NCBI GenBank assembly: GCA_006386115.1
Contig: VFIW01000019.1
Location: forward strand, 434,001 to 498,000
Origin: Globisporangium splendens
Lineage: Eukaryota; Oomycota; Peronosporomycetes; Pythiales; Pythiaceae
DNA: 64,000 bases
Direction: 5' to 3'
Part shown: positions 53,239 through 64,000 of the stretch, one piece after another
How positions within the stretch are numbered: the first letter of the stretch is position 1
Layout of the letters: every line of letters begins with the position of its first letter
Made by a program: the position numbers and the translations under genes
Notes under the pieces: model-generated
The model's input: only the letters and a program-made list of their open reading frames with translations
The model's database searches: none
What the model was told of the DNA's origin: nothing

Positions 53239-53794
53239 TTTGTTTGTTTGCGCTTCAAATGTGGATGGAAGAGCGTGTCGGAGATGTGGTTTGATATGGA
53301 GAAATGCAAAATGAGAGCAGATCTAAAGGTACATGGCAACAAGGATACATGCCATCGTGTTTGCGTAGCATGATTGCGAGTTATATTTTCAAAACAGGAG
53401 ACATAATCAGACAGATCCGTCAATAAAAAAGATTCGCGCATTGTCCCATTCGGAGTCGCCATCATCTAGATTTTATTATGATGCACAAATATCCAATCTC
53501 TCCTATCTAAAATGGCCAACGAGTGCAGGTATTTTTCGCGCCGGGTGTCTTATCACGTCGAGTGCATCGTCCCATGGACTCGAGAGAAGATCTCCTTTCT
53601 GAACTCGGGCAGCTTTTCAGCGGGCAAGTTCACTCGCGAGTGCATGGAGGCGTCATGCAGCGGCCGACCTGTATATCTCTGTATGGAGAGAGAGAGCAGC
53701 AGCAAGAGCAGCGAGAAGAGCAGCGAGAAGAGTGAAATGTCCTTCTTTTATCACTTGTCACATTGGTGAGCTGCTCAAGTTGAAGTGACCAGCA
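53239..53794. other. Intergenic, no supported gene
   Basis: This is the shared upstream region of the divergent secreted-protein and CDT1 genes. A plus frame at 53512-53769 has no domain. Confidence 0.4.
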
Positions 53795-55296
53795 ATGTGT
53801 CCAAAAAAAGTGCATGAGCTTCTGGACAACCGGAATGACGTGGACCACGCATTTACAAACCTTCGTGCCACCTCAAGCTACAAGCAACACACACTCTTTC
53901 CCGCGAAAAGAAAAGCAATGGAAATGGAACCAGCGAATGCGCCACCAGCAACAGAGGCTGCGAGCGTACGTCTGTGGTCGCGCTGTGCGAATGCGTCTGT
54001 TTGTACTAACGTACGTATGTGTGTGCGTGCTGCTGTAGCCGCCAGAGCCGTCGTCGCCGCGACGAGATGATGCGAAAAGCAGTCAAGTCGAGCAACCGCC
54101 GCCGGTGCACATGCCCGAGCGCCTGCGTCTGCTCATCACGTTATTCTCGGCGCTGGAGTTTGGTCTGAACTCGCTGTCGCTCTACCAGCACACGCCCGAC
54201 TTCGGTGCCGTGAAGCGTGCAGTCGAGGGCTCGTCGCAGAGGTGTGTTGTGAATACTCGAGTGAATTAGTTGGCCGGTGTGTCAATTTATAACTATTCTG
54301 TGTGTATCTGTGTCCTGAATTTGCATGCTGGTTCCAGTACATTCACAATGGACCATTTGCAGCAAATCCTGTATTTGCTGCCAGATGCGTACGCATTTGC
54401 GTCAAAGAAGGGTAAACAGCAGGACCAGCCGCCGGTGCTGACGATCCGCAAGCGACGGTTGCCGGGGGTGGACGCGATCCACGACACGCTCACGGATCGC
54501 ATCGATGCGTTTACGAAGAAAGTGGGTGCGTTCCTGCGGGACCATGTCGCGCACATCAAAGCCGCGGATCCAGAGATCACAGACGAGATGGTGGAGAAGG
54601 AGCTCGAGAAAATCGAACTTGAGAGAGCCCCTGTGCCCGAAGTGAAAGACGTGCAACAGATTAAGGCTAAGCAAGCGCTGGACGCCGTGAAAAATGTGGA
54701 CAAAAATGTGAGCGAACAAGACATGAAGGTTGTGCTCGAAGCGCCCGTGCCCGAGGATCTGAAAACGCTGCCGACCTGGCTCATTGAAAAAGTGCGCACC
54801 GCGCACATGTTCAGTGGTATGCGACAGCTTTGGTCCTAATGGACGCGCTCTTGCTTGTATGGCATCTGTAGGTGCGCCGTCAGGAGCAAGTGTCGAAGAA
54901 ATCGAACGAGAAAAACGAAAAAGCGCAACAAGAGCGGCTGATCTCGACTTTGCCGACGCTGAGCGACCAGCTCCAGTCGTACTCGATCGTGAAGCGCAAG
55001 ACGATCTTCCCCATGCAGGACCTGATCACGAACCTCACACGCGCACCCATTCGAGGTACGGACTTGTATGTTGTGGAAGCATTAAGATCTTCGTTCGTAT
55101 TGGAATGACGGGCTTTCTTGTGAATGCGTACCTTGTAGGCAAAATCGAAGAGCAGATCCACTTACTCGAGTCCATGGTGCCGTTCTGGATCACTGTGGTC
55201 TGCAGCGACGGCAAAGAGTACGTCAAGCTCTCTCGAACGCACAAGTACAACGTCGTCAAGTCAACTCTCAAGAAATGCATCGCCACGTCCAGCTGA
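53795..55296 (+). CDS. CDT1: DNA replication licensing factor CDT1, five exons
   Basis: Exons: 53795-53965, 54039-54241, 54338-54791, 54872-55055, 55139-55296; together 1170 bp, 389 aa. The central geminin-binding winged-helix region reads PERLRLLITLFSALEFGLNSLSLY, with MDHLQQILYLLPDAY. The C-terminal winged helix runs from LPTLSDQLQSYSIVKRK through ITNLTRAPI to HLLESMVPFWITVV...YVKLSR. CDT1 loads the MCM2-7 helicase on origins in G1. The intron at 54792-54871 was set so that both ends carry GTGCGCC and the phase stays 0. The start ATG is tentative; no PIP box is seen before it. Confidence 0.9.
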
Positions 55297-56713
55297 CGTT
55301 AAGAAATGACCTGAGAGTCCAAGGTGGCAGCAGGAGAAATGGTGACATGGGTTCACTGATCAAGTCGCATTTGTACTTAATGAAACGTATACAGTACGTA
55401 TTTTCGTCCGCTGATATATAGGGGATCCGCTTGTGGGAGTACTGTAGCGTGGCGTTTCTTTGCCGTCCGCTCCCCATAGAGAGTACGCTCCCCTTAAGCA
55501 GCAACCTGATGAGAGCCACATCGTCGTCGTGGAATGACCAAGTGAGACCTGCTGTGGTTGATATCCATGGAGCCACCTTCAGCGAAGAGAGCCTCCCCCA
55601 TCCACTGCTTCAAACCACCATCACGTCTGAGCGAAATCGTATTCCGATCTGCCGAGTGCTTGTCTTTATGGCCGTGCACCTAGCATTCATGCACACGTTT
55701 CTTCACCGCGATCCACCCTGTCAGGTCGCGTGTAAGACAAATCACTCCCGCCTCCGACTTGCAGGGGGAAATTGTGTGGTGCTGAACGTTACAGTACACT
55801 TTGCCCTTTCCTTCTCCTTCTGGTGATCTTCACACAAGCATGCACATGGGCTCAGCCATCTGTTGTAAAGTATCTTCAACACTTTCCTGTCACACAGAGC
55901 GAACACCACAGAAACATACACGGCCAGGTTGTCAGTGCCCATTGCCTTTTTCGAAACCATGCGCATTTATCCCCTGCATGAAACGATTTGCTTTTCGAGC
56001 ACAGTGAGCGGATCAGAACGAATGAGACGAAGTTTGTATTGGTCCTGTATGTTTTGATAGTTAATAACTATCTGATAGTAAATAATGATGACGAATTGAT
56101 ATATTTGCTCGAGTTGCTCTCCACACGAGCCAGAACACCATTACGTAAAAACAAAACATCAACTTTGGAGTTGTTGTTGCCAACAACTTGTTGGCGATTT
56201 TCGACGCGCGGAAGCACCGCAACCAGCGACCTTGATCAAGTTCGTCGTGCCTGTGTCTTATGCAATGCGAAACGATTATATCGAAAGCGTCAGTCCTGAG
56301 AGACATGGGCAGCCCACTCGCAATCCGTGCCCTGCCACGTATTACAGCCGTCTACTCTCCACTGCCCCAGTATTCAATCGCCTTTCACCGCAAAGACACG
56401 CTCTCGTTGGCTGCAAAGACACCCAAGTGGCGATTGACGGACATGCGGCCATAAACAGGCCAGTCTCTTCTCTATGGTGCACCTTGAGGGGAGATTACAC
56501 TTGATATTTGTAAGTGAATAGTGGCGCGCGCTGATTGGCTGAAGCGTCCGCTCCGTCCGCTCCCTGTGTTGCGTGTCATTTTTGCAACTTGAGCTCCACA
56601 GATTGACGGACACACTTGGCCTTCATTCTCCGATTTCCCTCCGCGCAAGTCGATCCATCCTCCCACTCCTCTTTCTCTCTCTCTCTCTCTCTCTTCCCCC
56701 TTTGTCCGCAGTC
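55297..56713. other. Long intergenic region with CT microsatellite
   Basis: No gene supported. A CT repeat (56674-56695) lies in the leader of the next gene, and a possible CCAAT (ATTGG) box occurs near 56534. Confidence 0.45.
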
Positions 56714-58141
56714 ATGAAGGTCGTCGTCGTCGGCTCCGGCATCGGCGGCACGTCCGCCGCGTACCACCTCGCGCGCGATGGCCACGAAGTGGTGCTCCTC
56801 GAGAAGAACGCCACGCTCGGCGGTCACACGTACCAGATGGACATCGACAACGAGCCGGTGGACATTGGCTTCATGATGTTCGGCGACTCGAACCCCAACA
56901 TCAAGGAGTGGTTCCGCTCGTTCGGCATCACGGAGGCCGACGGCACCACGCGCAAGCGCATCCCCATGAGTCTCACAGTCACGTCCGAGATCCCAGGCGA
57001 TGTGCAGTTCTCGTCACGTGCGCCGTTCGCGGGTCTCGCTGGTCTCTTCGACCGTCGCGTGTGGCGTATCCTCATCGACATCTATAAGTTCACGATGGAG
57101 CTCATGACGATGCCTGTGAAGGCCGACATGACGACGCGCGAATGGGCGGCGCAGGGCAAGTACTCGGCCGAGTTTTTCCGCCACTACTACCTCGCGTTCG
57201 TGTCGATCCTGTGGACAGTCCCCAAGCACGACGTGCTCGACCTGCCGGCGACGCAGTTCCTGCGCTGCCTCAAGACGCACTCCAACTCGCTCTACATCCC
57301 TCTGTGGCAAGTGATCATGGGTGCGCTCGGCCGCCGCACGGATCGCCCCAAGCACCTCTGGTGGTACATCGGCTCGGCGTACATTGAGCCGTTCCTCAAG
57401 TTCTTCACTGAGGAGAAGAACGGCACGGTGCGCTACAACGCGGGCGTGAAGCTTGTGGAGAAGGGCGGCAAGGCCGTGATCCTCGAGAGCGGCGAGCGCA
57501 TCGAGTGCGACCACGTCGTGCTCGCGACTCACGCCGACGAGAGCGCCGCCATGATCCCGTGGAGCGAGAAGGGCGTCGAGTCGCTCATGCGCTTTCACTT
57601 CCACAAGAGCATGATGTACGTGCACCGCGACCCGGCGTTCCTGCCGCCCAACAACAAGAAGACCTGGAGCAGCTGGAACGTGCTCATCACCAAGGACGAC
57701 GAGTACATCCTCACGTACTGGATGAACCGTATCCAGCGCCTTAACAGCAAGAAGGACGTGTTCGTGACCATCACGCCGCACGATTTTAAGGGCCAGCAGC
57801 CGGCAGACGACAAGACCATCTCCAAGTTCCGATGGGACCACCCACGCCTGCTCGCCGACTGCATCCCGCAGGACGAGATCCTGCAGGAGGAAGGCATCAC
57901 GCTCTCGGGTGCGTGGCTCGGCCGCGGCTTCCACGAGGACGGCTTCGTCGCCGGTCGTCGCGCCGCGGCCATCGTGCGCGACGCCAAGTACACCAAGGTG
58001 CCGCTGTACGAGGACCCGGGCAACATCCCCGTGCCACCCGTGCCACCATTCGGCGTGCCGTTCGTCTTCAAATTCCTCGGCGCCTCGGTGATCGGTCTCG
58101 TGGGCTACGGCATCGCGCAGATCACCACCAAGAAGCTGTAG
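56714..58141 (+). CDS. FAD-dependent amine-oxidase-like oxidoreductase
   Basis: 475 aa from ATG 56714. The N-terminus KVVVVGSGIGGTSAAYHLA...LLEKN is a classical Rossmann FAD-binding fold, followed by GGHTYQM as in NAD-binding_8/amine oxidase proteins. Other family marks: VDIGFMMFG, KYNAG-like RYNAGVKLV, HVVLATHADES, GAWLGRGFHEDG near the end, then RRAA. The C-terminus has a hydrophobic segment (FVFKFLGASVIGLVGYGIA), probably a membrane anchor. Related bacterial and fungal proteins often sit next to cyclopropane fatty acid synthases, but no such partner is here. Substrate unknown. The frame upstream of 56714 is leader. Confidence 0.85.
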   Translation: MKVVVVGSGIGGTSAAYHLARDGHEVVLLEKNATLGGHTYQMDIDNEPVDIGFMMFGDSNPNIKEWFRSFGITEADGTTRKRIPMSLTVTSEIPGDVQFSSRAPFAGLAGLFDRRVWRILIDIYKFTMELMTMPVKADMTTREWAAQGKYSAEFFRHYYLAFVSILWTVPKHDVLDLPATQFLRCLKTHSNSLYIPLWQVIMGALGRRTDRPKHLWWYIGSAYIEPFLKFFTEEKNGTVRYNAGVKLVEKGGKAVILESGERIECDHVVLATHADESAAMIPWSEKGVESLMRFHFHKSMMYVHRDPAFLPPNNKKTWSSWNVLITKDDEYILTYWMNRIQRLNSKKDVFVTITPHDFKGQQPADDKTISKFRWDHPRLLADCIPQDEILQEEGITLSGAWLGRGFHEDGFVAGRRAAAIVRDAKYTKVPLYEDPGNIPVPPVPPFGVPFVFKFLGASVIGLVGYGIAQITTKKL

Positions 58142-58241
58142 AGCGAGTCAGCAGTGTGCGTAGCAAAAGTATAAAAAGCGTAATAGATATGTGTTGCTAT
58201 CAACCAACATTACCCGTTCGTATTTATGCGATAGTCAGTCT

Positions 58242-60116
58242 TTACCCGGCGTGCATGGCGCGCAGAGAGAAGTCGGCCACGAGCGAGAGGTGGTCGCTCG
58301 ACTGGTGCGGCGTCGGCAGCGCCTTCTGCGCGAACAGGATGCCCGCGGGCGTCATCTCGAGCACGCCGTGGCAGTGCACGGCGTCCTTCGTGTACCACAT
58401 GTAGTCCACGGCACCCTTGCTGCCGCTGTGGAAGATCGTGAACTTGGGCTCGCCTGTGCAGTGGTCGTCTGGCGATTGTGCGTATGCGCTGGCCAGTTCA
58501 AGCTACACGGAGTGGGTCAGCAAAGTTAGAAATCCACTGAATAGCTATAGATTATGAGCATCCTGACGTACATCATGGGCGACGACGGTCCCGGCCACAA
58601 AGTCGCTGTGCTTTCCGCGTCGGCCTCTGGTTTTGCTCTGCTGGAAGCGTCCAGCCGCCGTGCCGTTCCCGTGATGTCGGGACGCATCGTTTTCATTAAT
58701 GAACTTTGCATGCTATGAAAGCACACGAAACACACCGTAATTGCACCTCGCTAGAAGCAGAATGAAACAGCAACATACAGAGTCCGAATGTACCTGGAAA
58801 GCGCGGTCGTCGTAGCCATTTTGGCCGGAAAGCGCTGCACGCGAGAGGTTCGAGACGTCCAAGGACCCCGTCGAGAGAAAATGGTACAGCGCGCTGTGCG
58901 GCTCCAAGTTGAAATCTCCGCACAGAATGACTGGAAGCGTTGACGATTGCTCTGACCGCCACTCCGAAAGCATCCTTGTGAGCATCTCTAGTTGCGCCAA
59001 CTTCACATCACCTCGCTAACAAAAAGAAGCATCAGAGTTTGGGTAATTTGGGAGACCCTCATCGTGAGCAGGAGCACGCACACCTACCTTCGGATTAAAG
59101 AGCACGTGCGTGGTCGCCACGATGAACTGCTGGGGCGAACTAGAGTTGCTCGCGCCGTCCTTCCATTCAAGCACGGCTGCAAGTGCAACATTGTCGCGAT
59201 CGAGAACTGGGTGATCCGCCACGTGGTACTCAAGTGGCCGTGACGACACGATCGTAAACATATCGCGCTTGACGAAAATGGCGCAGCCGTCGTGAGTTTC
59301 TTCGCCAGTCCTGGATAGTATAAGTAACAGCAAGGACGTTATTACTTGCAGCACAAGGGTGCATCCCTTAGGTAAGCGGTTCATGGGGATGCATCGGCTT
59401 TCTCCATGCAGGATAAAAGCCACTTACCGTCTCTTGTAGATGCCGACAAAGCCATGCTAAACAGAGAGTCATATACAGCAAATGAGCGCTCACCCGCCAT
59501 ACAAGCATGGAAGAAAGTACGAACCTTGCGCATCTCGGGCTCGAAAAAGTCTTCGTAGTGGTCGACTTCTTGCAGGCACACAATGTGTGGCGACCACGCC
59601 ACGATCTCTCGAATCAGTCGCGAGCCTCGATAGGACCACCTGCCACGCAACTGCCGTTAGGATATCCCACTGAGAGCCTCGAAGTAGCGCTGCAATTTGG
59701 GCTCAAATCATGCGCGTGGATTGCTACGTACTCATACATCCATCCTTGCGGGGACGTCAGCGCGTCATCCTTCACCACGAGGTAATCTGGCACAATTGCA
59801 TCAGTAACAAGCACGATACCACCACCAGCGCATACGACACACCTGCTAGCGTATTGAGCGACGCGACGCGGAACGTCGACGTCGCGAGCGGCACGCGCGT
59901 CTCGGCGTGCAGCGGCGGTGCGTACATCATCCATTTGCGCGGGAACGCCTTCGTCTGCCTCTGCGCGTGGTACTGGCTCCGCTGCCGCTTCTCGGACGGA
60001 AAGTGCGAGTGGCCGCCTCGGCGTCCGCGGCCACGCCCGCGTCCAGCGCCAGCACCACGGACAGAGCCACTGCTGCGGTCTGGGTCAGTTGCTTTGGCTT
60101 CCTGCTCGTCCGCCAT
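58242..60116 (-). CDS. EEP-family nuclease (CCR4/Angel/nocturnin type), eight exons
   Basis: Exons: 60116-59843, 59786-59738, 59639-59525, 59456-59428, 59310-59088, 59015-58794, 58712-58572, 58502-58242; 1314 bp, 437 aa. After an RG-rich start (GRGRGRGRRGG), the EEP fold shows its catalytic markers in order: SLNTLA (Asn), CLQEVD (Glu), GFVGIYKRR, DGCAIFVKR, ILCGDFNLEP (Asp/Asn), and SSDHLSL (Asp/His). Members remove poly(A) from mRNA or act as phosphatases. The closest type seems to be plant CCR4-homolog/Angel proteins. All exon joins keep phase, with GT-AG sites throughout. Divergent from RPB11 across 387 bp. Confidence 0.92.
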
Positions 60117-60503
60117 ATCGCTGCTGCCTTTCAAACTATGAAATGACAACCAGCGTCTGCTGGCAGTGTTGAACCGTCGCTAGACATATCTGTTGTTTTG
60201 TACTTTTGATACAGCTTTAAAGAGTTTATACAGTGTACTTTCTCAACAATGGAGAAATTCTGGATTGTGAACATCGCGAATAATTTAAAGAAAGAGTCGA
60301 TACAGTATACACTTTCAACGATTTAAAGAGTACTTCCAGTAGAATATCAAATTAGAAACATGTGTCTGTAAATGTGTGAACCTAAAGTGAACATCAAGTC
60401 ATGAGACATTGGCGGTACGACCTCTCCTTCCGATCAAAATTGAATCGGTCGCCAGGCACCAAAGCATCAGGAGAGAGAGAGCGCACGAGCAAGAGCAGCC
60501 AAG
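60117..60503. promoter_or_regulatory. Shared divergent upstream region of EEP nuclease and RPB11
   Basis: 387 bp, AT-rich, between two divergent housekeeping genes. No particular motif is claimed. Confidence 0.4.
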
Positions 60504-60676
60504 ATGAACGCGCCGAACCGCACGGACTCGTACATGCTGCCCGAGGGTGCGCAGAAGGTGACCTACGAGAAGGACACGAAGATCCAGAATGCAGGCAAAT
60601 TCACGGTGCTGCGAGAAGACCACACCATGGGCAACCTCATCCGCATGTACGCCTCTCGCAATCTCTTTTCTGATGG

Positions 60677-60709
<33 letters not shown>

Positions 60710-60973
60710 GTGTGTGTGTGGCTAATTCATGCATGGTACTTGTAACTCGTTAACAGGCAACTGCTGCGCGATCCGAACGTGACCTTCAGTGGTTACCGCC
60801 ACCCGCACCCGCTCATCCACGACATCACGATCCGCGTGCAGACGAACGACGCGTCGTCGCCAGTGGAGGCGCTGGCCAACTGCCTCGACGACCTCTCGAC
60901 CGAGTTCGACGAGATCGCGCAGAAGTTCCGCCGCATGACGGGCAACTCGAAGGACCCGAGCTCATTCAGTTAG
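60504..60973 (+). CDS. RPB11: RNA polymerase II subunit RPB11
   Basis: Two exons: 60504-60646 and 60757-60973; 119 aa. It starts MNAPNRTDSYMLPEG, then [46 protein letters not shown] and a helical end. This is the alpha-like dimerisation fold of RPB11, which pairs with RPB3 to start Pol II assembly. The intron (110 bp) contains a TC repeat of about 29 bp (60679-60707). The splice join ATG|CAACTG restores the conserved motif. Confidence 0.95.
60679..60707. repeat. TC microsatellite in RPB11 intron
   Basis: About 14 TC units just upstream of TATGTGTGTG. It lies inside the RPB11 intron. Confidence 0.85.
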
Positions 60974-61035
60974 TTTGCGGCCAAAACAGAACACAACAAC
61001 AAGCAAAGTTCAGAGACGCATTCATATACATATTA

Positions 61036-62203
61036 TTACACTGAAAACTGCGCATGTGCTATGGTTTTGTTTTTTCTTGTTGCTGCACAGAAGACAGCTT
61101 CACTCTCTCCATTGCCTTTTACTGCGCCTTCTTCCCTCATGCTCTCCAGGTGAAGACGACGACTTGGCACTGTGCGTTGCGCGGAAAAGCCCCAGCACGC
61201 GCCTGCGGTCGAGTCGGCGACGTCTCGAAACGCGGACGAGATGTCGTTCTCACTCAGACCTGTGTTGCCGCCGACGCAGAACTCTCTCAACTGCGGGCAT
61301 CGGCCGCTGACAAGTTGCAGTGCCAGTGCATCCAGGCATTCTCGCGATAGAAAGTTGTGATCTAGTCCGAGAAACTCGAGTTCTCGCATGCTGCCGTCAC
61401 GAAAGCACCACAAGAGCACCTGAAGCACAGCCGACGTGATCAAGTTATCCCCAAGGCACAGCTGCCTTAAACGGCACTTTCCGCGAGACTCACAAACGCG
61501 AGGGACAGGATCGCATGCCATCTTGGGCGATGAAATTCGACCGGAGATCCAACAGCACCAACTTTGGACACGCATTCGCCTGGATCACGTGGCTCACGCA
61601 CATTGCACCATAGTCCCCCAGCGCATTGCCGCCAAGCCAGAGGTACTCTAATTCTCGGCAGCACCCTGATTTCAACGCCTCAGTGAGATGAAAGATCGCA
61701 TTCCCTGAAACGCTGTTAATAAACGTCGAGCAGAGGTACAGCTTGCGCAGCTGGGGGCATCCATTTGCGGCGAGGACATGAGCCAGAGTCGTGATCGCCA
61801 ACTCGCCAGAAGTGGTGCGAGTAGAATTACGCTGGGGCAGGCAAGGCGAGGCAACAACGGAGTGATTTGTCGTCCCATGCGATGCGCTATTCCCAAAACT
61901 AAATCGCTTGTTGTCATGGGGAATCGAACGAGGTGGTAATGAGCTTGCTTGCCCAGTTCTTTCGGCGACGACGCATAGATGTTGGAGCTTCGGCAAGAGA
62001 CTCGAGTCGTCCACTCGTCTATTCGATTGCAGCATCAAGAGGAGCTTTGCGAGTGCAGTGGTACTTATCCGCAGGTCGGTGATCGCTTGTGGGAGGACTG
62101 CATGGCACAATTTGTTCAGGATGCGGTTGCGAATGACCGATGCGCCACTTAAATACCCAAAGATCTGCATCAGAAGCAGCGCATGGCTGCCGTGGAACAG
62201 CAT
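61036..62203 (-). pseudogene. Leucine-rich repeat (ribonuclease-inhibitor type) gene, frame broken
   Basis: On the minus strand, two overlapping frames (62203-61490, then 61575-61036) together give one LRR series: LRKLYLCSTFIN, LEYLWLGGNALGDYGA, LVLLDLRSNFIAQDG, then in the other frame LRQLCLGDNLIT, LEFLGLDHNFLSREC, LREFCVGGNTGLSEND. The change of frame at about 61495-61510 has no room for a normal intron. Upstream, LLLMQIFGYLSGAS could be an F-box-like start, and the 5' part (62170-62775) is in yet another frame. Such LRRs mediate protein binding. Decay or assembly error are both possible. Confidence 0.6.
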
Positions 62204-62775
62204 GCAAATGGAGACGAAGCGGACGTTTCTTGGAGACCATTGTTTTTAGGCGATGGAGTCACTGGTTCTCGGTGATCGCATCTCGGTGCTGACTGGGATC
62301 CAATTCGTGCATCGGAGTTGCTGGATTTGGATACATTTGTGAGGGCGACAATCGAACGGTAGCATCGATCGTTGGCATTGATGAGTACTCCCTGGCTTGC
62401 TGCTTTGTGTGTGGTACCCGTACTGGGTGAATACGTCGCGTTCATTTTCCACCTGGAAGGGCTAAAGAGCCACAGGCGTTTCTTTTTCTCTTCCCGAGTG
62501 CGGCGCGGTGAGAAAAGCTGAGTCGCCTTGTTGCTGGGGTCGGAGACTTGCTCTTGTTTCCTCACAATCCGGACTTTCCAGCGTGGGCTGCAACTCATGA
62601 CCATTGCAAAATGCTGGATGCGTCGCAACAGCGTTGCAGAATCGTCGTACTCGGACTTTGAAGATGCCGAACGATACAGGAGAAACTCGATGTGCTTGGC
62701 GATGTGGATGAGGAACTTGACACAAGAGTACTCGTGCAATATTCCGGTGGTGGACTGCAAACGAGATGACGACAC
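62170..62775 (-). CDS. Possible upstream exon of the LRR gene, unknown
   Basis: An open frame of 201 codons with no domain. Helical-looking sequence (VKFLIHIAKHIEFLLYR, TLLRRIQHFAMVMS) sits just 5' of the LRR section, and its end overlaps the LRR start in another frame. I could not find a splice join that fits. Confidence 0.3.
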   Translation of the reverse strand: MSSSRLQSTTGILHEYSCVKFLIHIAKHIEFLLYRSASSKSEYDDSATLLRRIQHFAMVMSCSPRWKVRIVRKQEQVSDPSNKATQLFSPRRTREEKKKRLWLFSPSRWKMNATYSPSTGTTHKAASQGVLINANDRCYRSIVALTNVSKSSNSDARIGSQSAPRCDHREPVTPSPKNNGLQETSASSPFACCSTAAMRCF

Positions 62776-63210
62776 GGGCGATACTGCTCTGAGTTTGCAG
62801 AACCAACAGACGGCTGGAGGGACAGCAAATAGATCCGAAAGTGCCTTTTCAGCAGACGTGGTATCTGCTGGATGACGTGACCACGCTCCGTACGACGCTG
62901 CTGGACGAGAGCCTTAGACTGAGCACCCTTGCTGATTTGCTTCCACTCAGTCACTGCAGCATTGGTGCAAAACATGCCGCATACTTTGGCGTCCGAACAT
63001 TGGGAGGGATTGATTTGAAGGTCGCGGCGACACGACAGCACCAGCAGTGCCGTACGGCGGCGATCGTTGCCTCCCTCTTCCTGCCTTGAAGCGTTGCATT
63101 TCCAGCGCGCTTCCGTCGGCTCGTTTTCATATAAAACTATGTTTTTTAACAGACGTACGAGACAGAGACGCTCAACGGATGCTAGACGAAGAGACGAACG
63201 GACGGACTGG

Positions 63211-63242
<32 letters not shown>

Positions 63243-64000
63243 GATTCCAGTAGAGATGGCGAAAATGCTCCCGACTGGTTGCCTGAAGCCTAGTCGAGCA
63301 AGCACATGGCAGTCAGTTTTGCGTTTCCCTCCAATGATGTCTCTTGGCAACGCCGCATCGAGTGAAGAAACTGATCATGCCATTCGAAAGTGGCTTCAAG
63401 CGAATCCTTGCGCATTTTCCTCCTGCACACGCTGGTCACAGTTGAATAGCGTAACAGTTCAGTTGACGGGTGCTTTAAAAGCACTCCTGGCAACATCAAA
63501 GCCCACGATCATGTGATTCCTTGAAACTCGATGGGATGGTTCGTGTAAACGACAAAAGTCGCACCTCACGACCGACCCGATTCGCAACGGATCCACTCAC
63601 TTGCACGAAGCAACGCCAGCATTTGCGTAGAAAGGTTGGAGTCTCACGTGAACTAGGTATCAAATGTCGAAATTCGCAAGATTAACCCGATACAGGAAAT
63701 GGCAAACTCGACAACCGCACAGAGATTTGCAATCGGAAATTTTTGGTCATCAAAATCTGCTGGAAAAAGGTCTAAATCACTTGCGAAGTTTCAGGAAAAT
63801 ATACTCGCCAAGAACTTCCCGCGAACAAACTCAAAAAACTTCAAATGGAACACTGAATACCATGGCGAAGACCTGGTTATCGGTTCCATACCAGCAGACA
63901 GCGTCTCAAAGGTAGTTTTGCATCGATGACAACTCATAGATATTTTGGGATGTACAACCCCTTTCGAGACGGAGGCTGGATGGAAGCAGGTTGCTCTTTC
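62776..64000. other. Right-hand end, no supported gene
   Basis: A TC microsatellite is at 63211-63238. Plus-strand frames at 63664-63929 and a minus frame at 62595-63350 lack recognisable domains. The last 70 bases may be part of a gene outside the window. Confidence 0.35.

Noticed and set aside
54784..55296. Alternative frame through CDT1 exons 4-5 starting at 54784
   Set aside because: It retains intron sequence and loses the CDT1 winged-helix motifs.
57014..57934. 306-codon frame opposite the FAD oxidoreductase
   Set aside because: GC-rich codon bias shadow.

Overview
This is a 64 kb eukaryotic nuclear window, almost certainly from a plant-associated oomycete of the Phytophthora/Pythium type. 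The evidence is: Crinkler (CRN)-like effector remnants at three places, an AA17-type lytic polysaccharide monooxygenase, an oomycete-style initiator (GCTCATTCCTGAATTT) in front of two transporter genes, SHAQKYF-class Myb genes, short GT-AG introns (about 60-110 bp), and flagellar/zoospore genes (IFT80, a CFAP263-like coiled-coil protein). The species cannot be fixed from the sequence alone.

The window has two halves. The first, about 1-44,400, is gene-poor, repeat-rich and effector-associated. It holds three copies of an MFS sugar transporter (one cut by the window edge, two full-length and inverted to each other), a nearly intact chromodomain Ty3/gypsy element (1330-7534) inserted into a kinase-like pseudogene, two Myb paralogues sharing a near-identical 210-bp DNA-binding block, the AA17 LPMO, and a nest of LINE-type retrotransposon tails carrying RNase H (15945-23018). 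One of those tails splits a CRN-like pseudogene. Further on come a second CRN fragment, a TPR protein, IFT80, RAB6, and a decayed second gypsy element (40804-44057) that abuts a Crypton-like recombinase fragment and a probable solo LTR.

The second half, about 45,000-64,000, is gene-dense euchromatin. It holds a KOW-like acidic nuclear protein, an EF-hand gene with two apparent 1-bp deletions and a GC-AG intron, a zinc-finger/Nudix protein, a CFAP263-like coiled-coil protein, a small secreted cysteine-rich protein, the replication licensing factor CDT1, an FAD amine-oxidase-like enzyme, a CCR4/Angel-type EEP nuclease with an RG-rich N-terminus, RNA polymerase subunit RPB11, and an LRR (ribonuclease-inhibitor type) gene with a broken frame. 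Several neighbours are divergent with short shared upstream regions (Nudix/CFAP263-like 180 bp; EEP nuclease/RPB11 387 bp).

Exon models were worked out by hand from splice signals, reading phase and family motifs. TPR, RAB6, KOW-like, CDT1, EEP and RPB11 each sum to a whole number of codons, which is good internal support. The recurring theme is layered insertion: target-site duplications of 5, 13, 14, 15 and 18 bp can be read directly, so much of the insertion order can be reconstructed.
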